Assembly (NCBI GenBank): GCA_015061145.1
Contig: SUXD01000021.1
Span: 1 to 47,044, forward strand
Direction: 5' to 3'
Length of the DNA stretch: 47,044 bases
Source of the DNA: Bacteroidales bacterium
Lineage (GTDB): Bacteria; Bacteroidota; Bacteroidia; Bacteroidales; Paludibacteraceae
Positions 24,080 through 31,319 of this stretch are shown here, piece after piece; within the stretch, counting starts at the first letter, position 1, and every line of letters begins with the position of its first letter. The notes under the pieces were generated by a model. The model did no database searches. It was not told where the DNA came from and saw only the letters and a program-made list of their open reading frames with translations. A program made the translations under genes and the position numbers.

Positions 24080-24826
24080 TTACATGTTCATGCCGCCGTC
24101 CACTTGGAATACCTGGCCCGAGATGTAGGATGACATGTCGGAAGCGAGGAATGTGGCCACATTGGCTATATCCTCGGGCGTACCGCCACGGCGCAGCGGG
24201 ATGCGTTTGCACCATTCTTCGCGCACTTCTTCAGAGAGTTTTGCCGTCATGTCGGTGATGATGAATCCCGGAGCGATGGCGTTGGCGCGTATGCCGCGCG
24301 AGCCTAGCTCTTGTGCGATAGATTTGGCAAGTGCCACCAGTCCGGCTTTCGACGAAGCGTAGTTGCATTGTCCGGCGTTGCCGTGTACACCCACTACCGA
24401 TGCCATGTTGATGATGTTTCCGCTGCGTTGTTTCATCATGATGGGGGTGCAGGCGTGTATGAAATTGAAGGCTGACTTCAGGTTTACGTTAATAACAGCG
24501 TCCCATTGCGCTTCGCTCATGCGCATCATCAGTCCGTCTTTGGTGATGCCGGCGTTGTTTACGAGAATGTCCACGCGGCCGAAGTCTGCTACTATCTGAT
24601 TTACTACTTCGTGTGTCTCGTCGAAGTTCGCGGCGTTTGATGCGTATCCTTTCACTTTCACGCCCAGCGCGGCAATTTCTTTTTCAGTCGCTTTGGCGTT
24701 GTCGTCGATGTTGAGGTCGGTGAATGCGATGTTGGCGCCTTCCGAAGCCATTTTGATGGCGATAGCTTTGCCTATTCCGCGGGCAGCTCCCGTGATGATG
24801 GCCACTTTTCCTTCTAATAATTTCAT
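24080..24826 (-). CDS. fabG: 3-oxoacyl-[acyl-carrier-protein] reductase
   Basis: 248 residues. NADPH-dependent reduction of 3-oxoacyl-ACP in fatty acid elongation. SDR features: cofactor loop T12-G-A-A-R-G-I-G19, NNAG at 90-93, catalytic S143, Y156 and K160 (YASSK), and the end SGQVFQVDGGMNM. Length and sequence fit FabG better than other SDRs (IRANAIAPGFIITDM; ISGQ). A -7 box lies 30 bases upstream. It is a single-gene unit with its own terminator. Confidence 0.93.
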   Translation of the reverse strand: MKLLEGKVAIITGAARGIGKAIAIKMASEGANIAFTDLNIDDNAKATEKEIAALGVKVKGYASNAANFDETHEVVNQIVADFGRVDILVNNAGITKDGLMMRMSEAQWDAVINVNLKSAFNFIHACTPIMMKQRSGNIINMASVVGVHGNAGQCNYASSKAGLVALAKSIAQELGSRGIRANAIAPGFIITDMTAKLSEEVREEWCKRIPLRRGGTPEDIANVATFLASDMSSYISGQVFQVDGGMNM

Positions 24827-24855
24827 GATATTTTGTTTTTTTTGTTTACGATTTG

Positions 24856-24863
24856 CAAAAGTA
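24856..24863 (-). promoter_or_regulatory. -7 box of the fabG promoter
   Basis: TACTTTTG on the minus strand fits TAnnTTTG. No clear TTTG at the expected -33 distance. Confidence 0.45.
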
Positions 24864-24908
24864 CTATTTTTTTTAAGAAAAAGTCAGGTCGTAGGATAAA
24901 AAATAAGA

Positions 24909-24935
24909 TATTTTTGCACATTTCGTGTATTTTTG
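24909..24935 (+). promoter_or_regulatory. Two -7-like boxes upstream of metF
   Basis: TATTTTTG occurs at 24909-24916 and again at 24928-24935. Both fit the consensus; neither has a perfect -33 element. The second directly abuts the 11-bp tandem repeat. Confidence 0.4.
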
Positions 24936-24990
24936 TGTAAAATTTATGTAAAATTTATGTAAAATTTATGTAAAATTTATGTAAAATAAT
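24936..24990 (+). repeat. 11-bp tandem repeat (TGTAAAATTTA, four copies plus a partial fifth)
   Basis: Four perfect copies at 24936-24979, then TGTAAAATAAT. It lies between a -7 box and the metF start codon, in the region expected to be the start of the transcript. Confidence 0.9.
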
Positions 24991-25060
24991 TGTTGTTTTC
25001 CGTTTTTAAAGGTTGTATTTTGCGATAAAAAGTCTAACTTTGAAAAATTTTTGAAGAACA

Positions 25061-26014
25061 ATGAATGTTGCAGAATTGATAAACAAGGAAAAGGAGACCG
25101 CTTTTTCGTTTGAAATACTTCCGCCGCTGAAGGGGGCAGATTCCTATAAATTGTTTCGTGACATAGAAACGTTGCTGGAGTTTTCTCCTAAATATATAAA
25201 TGTAACATCTCATCGCAGCGAGGTGGAATATCGGACTTTGCCTAACGGCCTTTTCGAAAAAGTGTCGGTGCGTCATCGTCCGGGGACAGTGGCTATTGCC
25301 GCTGCCATTCAGAACAAATACAAGGTGCCGGTGGTGCCCCATGTTATTTGTTCGGGATTCACAAAATCGGAAACGGAGTATGCGCTGATAGATTTGCATT
25401 ATTTGGGCATCACTAATCTGCTGCTTTTGCGTGGCGACAGGGCTAAGAATGAGAAAAATTTTGCAGCGATGGAAGACGGGCATGCTCATGCCTCGGATTT
25501 GCAAGTTCAGGTGAACGACTTCAACAAAGGGCGTTTTATCGACGGATCGGAATTTGAAGCGCCGTCGGTGCCTTTTTCGTATGGCGTAGCCGGTTATCCG
25601 GAGAAACACGAGGAGTCGCCCAACACCGATTCAGACATATATTGGCTGAAGGAGAAAGTGAAAGCGGGTGCTGATTATGTGGTGACGCAGATGTTTTTCG
25701 ACAACGAAAAATATTTTTCTTTTGTGAAACGTTGTCGCGAGGCGGGAATCACAGTGCCTATCATCCCGGGCTTGAAACCAATCACTTCGCAGACGCAGCT
25801 TACGGTGCTGCCGCGCGTTTTTCATATCGACTTGCCCGAAGCTTTGGCTACCGAATTGCGCAAGTGCGCGACGAAAGACGAGGCGCGTCAGTTGGGCGTA
25901 GAATGGTGTGTGGCGCAGGCGCGCGAACTGAAGTCGGCGGGTGTGCCGAGCATACATTTTTACTCGATGAATGCCGTGAACAGCGTAAAGCAGATAGCGG
26001 AAAAAGTGTATTGA
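25061..26014 (+). CDS. metF: 5,10-methylenetetrahydrofolate reductase
   Basis: 317 residues. It reduces methylene-THF to methyl-THF with FAD, feeding methionine synthesis. Features: SFEILPPLKG (the conserved Glu of the family), NVTSHRS, the FAD-site LLLLRGDRA, GVAGYPEKHEESP and the substrate region GADYVVTQMFFDNEKYF. Length is normal. An 11-bp tandem repeat lies in its leader. The next gene, DUF4834, begins 13 bases after the stop. Confidence 0.97.
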   Translation: MNVAELINKEKETAFSFEILPPLKGADSYKLFRDIETLLEFSPKYINVTSHRSEVEYRTLPNGLFEKVSVRHRPGTVAIAAAIQNKYKVPVVPHVICSGFTKSETEYALIDLHYLGITNLLLLRGDRAKNEKNFAAMEDGHAHASDLQVQVNDFNKGRFIDGSEFEAPSVPFSYGVAGYPEKHEESPNTDSDIYWLKEKVKAGADYVVTQMFFDNEKYFSFVKRCREAGITVPIIPGLKPITSQTQLTVLPRVFHIDLPEALATELRKCATKDEARQLGVEWCVAQARELKSAGVPSIHFYSMNAVNSVKQIAEKVY

Positions 26015-26027
26015 AAGGAGAAGAAAA

Positions 26028-26246
26028 ATGCATATACTATTGTTTTTCTTGCTTGGAATGCTTTTCTTTGTCATTCTGTTTGTCCCTGTCTTTTTGCTGG
26101 GCGTTTTAGGAAAGATTTTTTCCTTGTTCGGCAAACGGAGCGAAGCGCGGACAAAAAATGACAAGGGTGGCAGCGCATATTCTTCGCGGAAGAAGATTTT
26201 TTCCAAGGATGAGGGCGAGTATGTGGATTTTGAGGAGGTTGAGTGA
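26028..26246 (+). CDS. DUF4834-type small membrane protein
   Basis: 72 residues. One long N-terminal hydrophobic stretch (MHILLFFLLGMLFFVILFVP), then a basic region and a short C-terminus ending DEGEYVDFEEVE. This fits the DUF4834 family of small Bacteroidota membrane proteins; no function is known. It follows metF by 13 bases and probably shares its transcript. Confidence 0.75.
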   Translation: MHILLFFLLGMLFFVILFVPVFLLGVLGKIFSLFGKRSEARTKNDKGGSAYSSRKKIFSKDEGEYVDFEEVE

Positions 26247-26275
26247 GGAGTGAGGAATTAGGAGTGAGGAGTTTT
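26247..26275. repeat. Short GGAGTGAGGA tandem/dispersed repeat after the DUF4834 stop
   Basis: GGAGTGAGGA, ATTA, GGAGTGAGGAG directly follows the stop codon. The 11-mer TTAGGAGTGAG also occurs right after the gene ending at 21293 and within the 234-bp repeats (near 21438 and 22318). Confidence 0.5.
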
Positions 26276-26333
26276 TTCTGCATCCTTTGTTTCGTTGTCT
26301 CCGATTCGAACAGTTAACTTTAAATTTAGAAAA

Positions 26334-27086
26334 ATGAAAAAATCACTGATTGTGTTTTTCGCATGCATATTGTGTGCGTTGGTTTCGTGCAACAAAGACG
26401 AAGGCGAAGGCGGCACCGCTTCTGTAAGCGGATATATATATAAGGTAGTCCATGCGAGCGACGATTACTCGCTGTCGGTCGATACGGTGCCTGCCGCAAA
26501 GCATGATGTTTTCATTTATTACGGAAACGACAAGGCTGTGGGCAATGATGTGGAAACTGGTCCTGACGGCTATTTCAAATTCAATTATCTTACCAAAGGA
26601 AAATACAAAGTGTTCGCTTATTCCACTTACGATTCGGGGCTGAAAGAGGCGGAGATGCGCGAAGTGAATGTTTCGCGTGGCGAGGATGCGTCGGTCGGAA
26701 TCATTTATGTGCACGAAGGCAAGGCCTACGGCACTTCGGTGATAAAAGGCAAAGTGACAGTTAATTATTTCTTGAAAATAGACGGCGATTATATCCGTGA
26801 TACAGAAGGAAAAGCTGTGGATTATCCGGCAGGAGATGTGCGTGTTTCAATTATGCGCAAAGGCGAGAATGTCGTGCTGGATGATGTGCGGACGTCGTTT
26901 GACGGCACTTTTGCGTTTCAACGCTTGCCCAAAGGTGAATATACGGTTTGCGTGTATAGCGCAAGTGAGCGGATGTGGCAATTGTACGACGAGAACATTC
27001 AGGAGGCTAAAACGGTGGATGTCACCATTGATGAAATAGGCAAGGTATATGAAACAGGAACGATAAAAATCATAGAAATTAAATAA
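26334..27086 (+). CDS. Lipoprotein with two carboxypeptidase-regulatory-like (SpaA/Cna-B type) domains
   Basis: 250 residues from ATG 26334; an in-frame ATG at 26295 would add 13 residues in front of the signal peptide and is less likely. Lipobox ALVSC. The mature part holds two beta-sandwich domains with the pattern of carboxypeptidase regulatory-like domains: VETGPDGYFKFNYLTKGKYK in the first and the parallel RTSFDGTFAFQRLPKGEYT in the second. Such domains are structural or binding modules on surface lipoproteins. Function unknown. Position before the 27097 gene (10 bases) suggests co-transcription. Confidence 0.75.
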   Translation: MKKSLIVFFACILCALVSCNKDEGEGGTASVSGYIYKVVHASDDYSLSVDTVPAAKHDVFIYYGNDKAVGNDVETGPDGYFKFNYLTKGKYKVFAYSTYDSGLKEAEMREVNVSRGEDASVGIIYVHEGKAYGTSVIKGKVTVNYFLKIDGDYIRDTEGKAVDYPAGDVRVSIMRKGENVVLDDVRTSFDGTFAFQRLPKGEYTVCVYSASERMWQLYDENIQEAKTVDVTIDEIGKVYETGTIKIIEIK

Positions 27087-27096
27087 AGAATAAGCA

Positions 27097-27507
27097 ATGA
27101 GAATAAAATTGATTTTCACGATAGTGCTTGCGATGATAGCCGAATTGCTTTCGGCGCAAGTGTCGGCAGAGAAACAGGCAAAGCTGGAACGAAGAAAAAG
27201 CCTGACAGTGAAGGAGTGGAATGTGGAAGGCAAACGTCGCTGGCTCGACCATCTGACCGTGTATGATGACGAAGGCTATAAGCTGGAGGAGATTGAATAT
27301 GCGGTATATGGCCAGAAGGAGCGCGTTACTTTCAAGTACGACGCAACGGGCAAATGCATCCAAGAGGTGGTGTATGATGACCGCAACCGCGTGAGCCGCA
27401 TTCGAAAATATGAATATAATCCCGACGGAACGAAAAAGAAACAATACAATTATCTGCCTAACGGCAAGCTTTTTTCGGTGAAAACCTACGAGAGGATTAA
27501 AAACTGA
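27097..27507 (+). CDS. Secreted small protein with YD-like repeats, function unknown
   Basis: 136 residues. The signal peptide ends SAQVSAEK, probably cut before Gln. The rest contains short repeated strands of the type VYDDEGYKLEEIEYA, FKYDATGKCIQEVVYDD and YEYNPDGTKKKQYNY, resembling YD/RHS-type or MORN-like beta-strand repeats. No catalytic residues are evident. It lies 10 bases after the lipoprotein gene and 30 bases before the polyphosphate polymerase gene, but a functional link is unproven. Confidence 0.7.
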   Translation: MRIKLIFTIVLAMIAELLSAQVSAEKQAKLERRKSLTVKEWNVEGKRRWLDHLTVYDDEGYKLEEIEYAVYGQKERVTFKYDATGKCIQEVVYDDRNRVSRIRKYEYNPDGTKKKQYNYLPNGKLFSVKTYERIKN

Positions 27508-27537
27508 TTCAATTGATAATATTGTTCAAACATTCGG

Positions 27538-28305
27538 TTGGCTGATTATTTGCAGATATTGAAAGAGATGCGTCCCGTGACGCTCGAAGAGATGGACGGC
27601 GTTCGTCTGATGAACCGTATTGACACAAAATTTACGGCAAGCGTTCGGATGTTGCCATTGCTTTTGGAGCGCATGAAGTCGCGTTACCGTGTGCAGGTGG
27701 TAGGCGAAGAGGTGGTGAACCATTATGCCACGCTCTACTATGACACGGAAGATGTGCAAATGTATGTGCAGCACCACAACCGCAAACTTTGTCGCCAGAA
27801 AGTGCGTGTAAGGCATTATTTTCTCACTGGGCAGTATGTGCTCGAAATAAAGAACAAGACCAACAAAGGGCGCACGAAGAAGAAAAGGATAGATATAGAC
27901 CCTGATTTTTTTGAACGGGTGACGGAGGACGAACGGAATGTGCCGTTCTTGAAAGAGAAGGTTTGGGTGGATTATACAACTCTTTTGCCTCAAGTGGCGA
28001 ATGATTTTAAGCGTATATCGTTAGTGGATAATAATTTTAAGGAACGAATAACGATAGATTTCGACATTAAGTTTCAAAATCGGCAGACGGGTGTTGAGAG
28101 TGAAATGCCCAACCTGATGATAATAGAACTTAAGCAAGACGGCAGTTATTACTCGTATTTGAGGGAGTTGTTGCGCGAATTCCGCATCAAGCCGATGGGA
28201 ATCAGCAAATATTGCATAGGTACGGTGCTGACCAACGACAAGGTGAAACGGAATCGATTCAACAATAAATTTCGCAGATTGACTAATAAAATCTTAAATA
28301 ACTAA
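27538..28305 (+). CDS. VTC-domain polyphosphate polymerase-like protein
   Basis: 255 residues; the start appears to be TTG 27538 (ADYLQILKEMRPVTLEEMDG), since the first ATG at 27568 would remove ten residues that fit the family. Tunnel-fold features of VTC domains are visible: RLMNRIDTKF at the start, KLCRQKVRVRHY with alternating basic residues, YVLEIKNKTNKGRTKKKR, and the late acidic strand IIELKQDG. In yeast, VTC makes polyphosphate from ATP and passes it across the membrane. A DUF4956 membrane protein follows after 3 bases, the usual bacterial partner. Confidence 0.85.
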   Translation: MADYLQILKEMRPVTLEEMDGVRLMNRIDTKFTASVRMLPLLLERMKSRYRVQVVGEEVVNHYATLYYDTEDVQMYVQHHNRKLCRQKVRVRHYFLTGQYVLEIKNKTNKGRTKKKRIDIDPDFFERVTEDERNVPFLKEKVWVDYTTLLPQVANDFKRISLVDNNFKERITIDFDIKFQNRQTGVESEMPNLMIIELKQDGSYYSYLRELLREFRIKPMGISKYCIGTVLTNDKVKRNRFNNKFRRLTNKILNN

Positions 28306-28308
28306 TAT

Positions 28309-29040
28309 ATGGAAGAAGAATTCATGGATTTTGATCCGAGTATTGCCGAAGAGTTCGGCAATATGCAACCAGCAGGACTGTCAGATACTTTTCTGGGTGT
28401 TCCGCTCATTGACACCCAAAGTCTTTATATGCTTTTGTTGCGTTTCGCGTTCAACTTTTTGGTGTCATTTATAATTATACAGTTTTTCTATTATCCCAAA
28501 GGGAAACGGCGCGATTTTTATTTCACATTCATGCTTTTCAGTGTGACTATCTTTTTGCTGATATATCTTTTGGGAAGCGTCAAGATGCAAATCGGTCTGG
28601 TGCTGGGTTTGTTTGCTATATTTGGTATCATCAGGTACAGGACGGAACAGATATCCATTCGCGAGATGACTTATCTGTTTGTCATAATGGGTCTTTCGGT
28701 TATAAATGGTCTGGCTACGACTGCAAGTTATACAGAACTGATTATATCCAACGCCTTTTTTGTGCTGGTGATATGGGCGCTTGAAAGCAGATTTTTCTTC
28801 AAACAATATGCTACCAAACTGGTGTTGTATGAAAAGATTGATTTGATAGTGCCGGAAAAGGAAAAAGAGCTTATTGAAGATTTGAAAAAGCGTACAGGAC
28901 TGGATATCAGAAAAGTACAAGTCGGTCATATCGATTTCTTGCGCGATGTGGCGTATATTAAAGTCGTTTATTCGCCCAAGGATGGGTTGACTAATGACAT
29001 TGACCAGATTACAAAAGAGAAAGAATATACACAGGAATAA
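28309..29040 (+). CDS. DUF4956 membrane protein (partner of the VTC protein)
   Basis: 243 residues. Four or so membrane helices between about residues 38 and 160 (LLRFAFNFLVSFIIIQFF; FTFMLFSVTIFLLIYLL; IGLVLGLFAIFGII; FVIMGLSVINGLA), with the conserved FGIIRYRTEQISIREMTYLF typical of DUF4956, and a soluble C-terminal domain. It is probably the channel or membrane anchor for the polymerase encoded just upstream. The downstream DUF2490 gene is 2 bases or more away, depending on its start. Confidence 0.85.
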   Translation: MEEEFMDFDPSIAEEFGNMQPAGLSDTFLGVPLIDTQSLYMLLLRFAFNFLVSFIIIQFFYYPKGKRRDFYFTFMLFSVTIFLLIYLLGSVKMQIGLVLGLFAIFGIIRYRTEQISIREMTYLFVIMGLSVINGLATTASYTELIISNAFFVLVIWALESRFFFKQYATKLVLYEKIDLIVPEKEKELIEDLKKRTGLDIRKVQVGHIDFLRDVAYIKVVYSPKDGLTNDIDQITKEKEYTQE

Positions 29041-29096
29041 GGTTGTATAGCGTGCAGTTGAGGCGTTACATATCAGAAGGGTGTGGGATTTTCCGT

Positions 29097-29774
29097 GTGA
29101 GATGGTCCCAAGTCCTTCTTATATTGCTTATGGGGCTCTTCTCGCTTGACATGCAGGCTGCTGATAATGATTTTGAAGGGCATTTTTCGGCCGAGATGAA
29201 TAAGAGTTTCGCCCGAAATTGGGAAATAACCTTGTCGGAAGAGTTGAGGTTCAACAGGAACATGACAAACTATTCGCGTTCGGAAACGGGTGCGGCCTTG
29301 AATTACACTTTTGCCCGAAAATATGTAAAAGCGTCAGTGGGATATGCCTTTATCAACAAAGAGAAGAAATACTCGTATTACGATAACCGTCACCGCATAT
29401 ATGCGCAGTTTGTTTTGCGCGAACAGTTCGGGCATGTGAAACTGAGTTGGCGTTCGAAACTGCAATCTACATTCGAGAATGAAGCCACAGGCGAATATAA
29501 GCGCAACCCGAAAATCTATTGGCGCAATCGTTTGACGGCGGCTTATAAGCTTCGTAACTCCAAGTGTTCGCCGTATGTTTCGTTTGAATTTTTCCTTTCG
29601 TTGAACGATGCGCAACGTAATCGTGTGGATGCTTTGCGTTCGGCGGTCGGATGCGATTACATACTCACAAGGCGTTCGTCGATAGGCGCATATTTGCGTA
29701 TGGACAATGATATCCAAGTGAAAAACAGACAGAATACATTCTCATTGGGACTTTCTTATGTATATGATTTTTAG
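29097..29774 (+). CDS. DUF2490 family outer-membrane beta-barrel-like protein
   Basis: 226 residues from GTG 29097 (signal peptide VRWSQVLLILLMGLFSLDMQA); the frame is open to a TTG at 29043, 2 bases after the previous stop, which would give an unusually long N-region. The mature part alternates polar and aromatic residues as in an outer-membrane barrel: EMNKSFARNWEITLSEELRF, AALNYTFARKYVKASVGYAF, and the terminal [11 protein letters not shown], ending in Phe. DUF2490 genes often accompany VTC/DUF4956 pairs. Role unknown; perhaps an outer-membrane part of a polyphosphate system. The stop overlaps the next gene by 17 bases. Confidence 0.75.
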   Translation: MRWSQVLLILLMGLFSLDMQAADNDFEGHFSAEMNKSFARNWEITLSEELRFNRNMTNYSRSETGAALNYTFARKYVKASVGYAFINKEKKYSYYDNRHRIYAQFVLREQFGHVKLSWRSKLQSTFENEATGEYKRNPKIYWRNRLTAAYKLRNSKCSPYVSFEFFLSLNDAQRNRVDALRSAVGCDYILTRRSSIGAYLRMDNDIQVKNRQNTFSLGLSYVYDF

Positions 29775-30735
29775 AAAAGCGATATATGTATCATTCCTTC
29801 TGTCGATTTTGTCGTGCGCTAGCGGGAATGGCAGTGAGCGGAAGGGTGACGAAACTATGCCGGTGAAGGGTGTTGGCACCCCCTCTTTCGATGCCGATTC
29901 TGCATATAGTTATATTCAGCGTCAAGCCGATTTCGGGCCGCGTGTGCCGAATACTGTTGCGCACGAGCGTTGTGCTGCATATTTGGAAAACGAATTGCGG
30001 CGTTTTGGGGCGTCAGTCCAGCGGCAAACGGCGGAACTGACAGCGTATGACGGTACGGCGCTCAAAGCAAGCAATATTATAGGCGTGTTCAACAAAGAGG
30101 CCAAGAATCGTGTATTGCTGATGGCTCATTGGGATTCTCGTCCGTTTTCCGATCAAGATGAGGACCGTGCTAACCATAATAAGCCGATTCTTGGTGTGGA
30201 CGATGGCGCAAGCGGTGTGGGGGTATTGCTTGAAATGGCTCGACATATAGGCGAAAATGCGCCGTCAGTAGGTGTGGATATCGTGTTTTTCGATTGCGAA
30301 GACTATGGCAATCCGTCGGGAGGAGATTCGGAAAGTTGGTGCTTGGGTTCGCAATATTGGGCGCAGCATCCTCACCAATTGAATTATAGGGCTAAGTTCG
30401 GTGTTTTGCTCGATATGGTGGGCGCGAAAGGTGCTACATTCTGCAAGGAAGGATTTTCGATGATGTATGCCAAGGGTGTAGTCGAAAAAATATGGCGAAA
30501 GGCCTCGGAACTAGGTTATGCCGACTTTTTTGTTTCCCGTCAATCAGGGTATATAACAGATGACCATCTGCCTGTGAATGAGATACTTGGAATTCCTTCT
30601 GCAGATATCATAAATTTTTCAGAATCGGGATTTCCCGCCCATTGGCATACCCAGCGTGATGATATGCGCAATATCGATAAAAACACGCTGAAAGCTGTAG
30701 GGCAGACGCTGATGGCGGTGGTTTACGAACAATAA
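29758..30735 (+). CDS. Glutaminyl-peptide cyclotransferase (M28 family lipoprotein)
   Basis: 325 residues. Lipobox ILSC near residue 19. The M28-like zinc fold is seen in [53 protein letters not shown] and the late [12 protein letters not shown]. The replacement of one His ligand by Asp and the single-zinc layout match animal-type glutaminyl cyclases found in Bacteroidota. It would turn N-terminal Gln of exported proteins into pyroglutamate on the periplasmic side. Its start overlaps the end of the DUF2490 gene and rnhB follows after 8 bases. Confidence 0.85.
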   Translation: MYMIFRKAIYVSFLLSILSCASGNGSERKGDETMPVKGVGTPSFDADSAYSYIQRQADFGPRVPNTVAHERCAAYLENELRRFGASVQRQTAELTAYDGTALKASNIIGVFNKEAKNRVLLMAHWDSRPFSDQDEDRANHNKPILGVDDGASGVGVLLEMARHIGENAPSVGVDIVFFDCEDYGNPSGGDSESWCLGSQYWAQHPHQLNYRAKFGVLLDMVGAKGATFCKEGFSMMYAKGVVEKIWRKASELGYADFFVSRQSGYITDDHLPVNEILGIPSADIINFSESGFPAHWHTQRDDMRNIDKNTLKAVGQTLMAVVYEQ

Positions 30736-30743
30736 GAATTGCA

Positions 30744-31319
30744 ATGTTACTTCCTTTTTTTACTCCCAATATCATTGAAGCAGGCTGCGATGAGGCTGGA
30801 AGAGGTTGTCTGGCTGGTCCGGTATTTGCGGCAGCGGTTGTTCTGCCTGCCGATTTCAGTAATGATCTGCTGAACGACTCAAAGCAGCTGACAGAGAAAC
30901 AGCGGTATGCTTTGCGCCCGATTATAGAACAATCGGCTGTGGCTTGGGCTGTGGCCACAGTCTCGGCTGGCGAGATTGACGAAATCAATATACTCAACGC
31001 ATCAATACTGGCGATGCATCGTGCGGTGGAGAAACTCACGGTGCGCCCTGAGCATTTGATAATAGACGGCAACCGCTTCAAGAAGTACAAGGATATTCCG
31101 CATGATACAGTTGTGAAGGGTGACGGCAAGTATATGTCTATTGCTGCGGCTTCGATTCTGGCAAAAACCTATCGTGACGATTATATGATGCAGTTGCATG
31201 AAAAGTTTCCGCAATATGCATGGGATGTGAATAAGGGTTATCCGACAAAGAAACATCGTCAGGCGATAGCTGAATACGGTCCTTCGGAATGGCACAGAAT
31301 GACATTCCGCCTGTTGTGA
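30744..31319 (+). CDS. rnhB: Ribonuclease HII
   Basis: 191 residues. Removes ribonucleotides and RNA primers from RNA-DNA hybrids. The signature [20 protein letters not shown] carries the catalytic D16-E17; HLIIDGNRF and [17 protein letters not shown] hold the remaining acidic residues. Length is normal. The TGA stop (31317-31319) directly abuts the TAA of the convergent dnaG gene with no base between them. Confidence 0.96.
   Translation: MLLPFFTPNIIEAGCDEAGRGCLAGPVFAAAVVLPADFSNDLLNDSKQLTEKQRYALRPIIEQSAVAWAVATVSAGEIDEINILNASILAMHRAVEKLTVRPEHLIIDGNRFKKYKDIPHDTVVKGDGKYMSIAAASILAKTYRDDYMMQLHEKFPQYAWDVNKGYPTKKHRQAIAEYGPSEWHRMTFRLL

Noticed and set aside
23864-24133. Small ORF between the secreted-protein gene and fabG
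   Set aside because: Spans the fabG terminator and the 3' end of fabG; very low complexity.
24936-24990. CRISPR array
   Set aside because: Units are 11 bp and directly adjacent without spacers; no cas genes.
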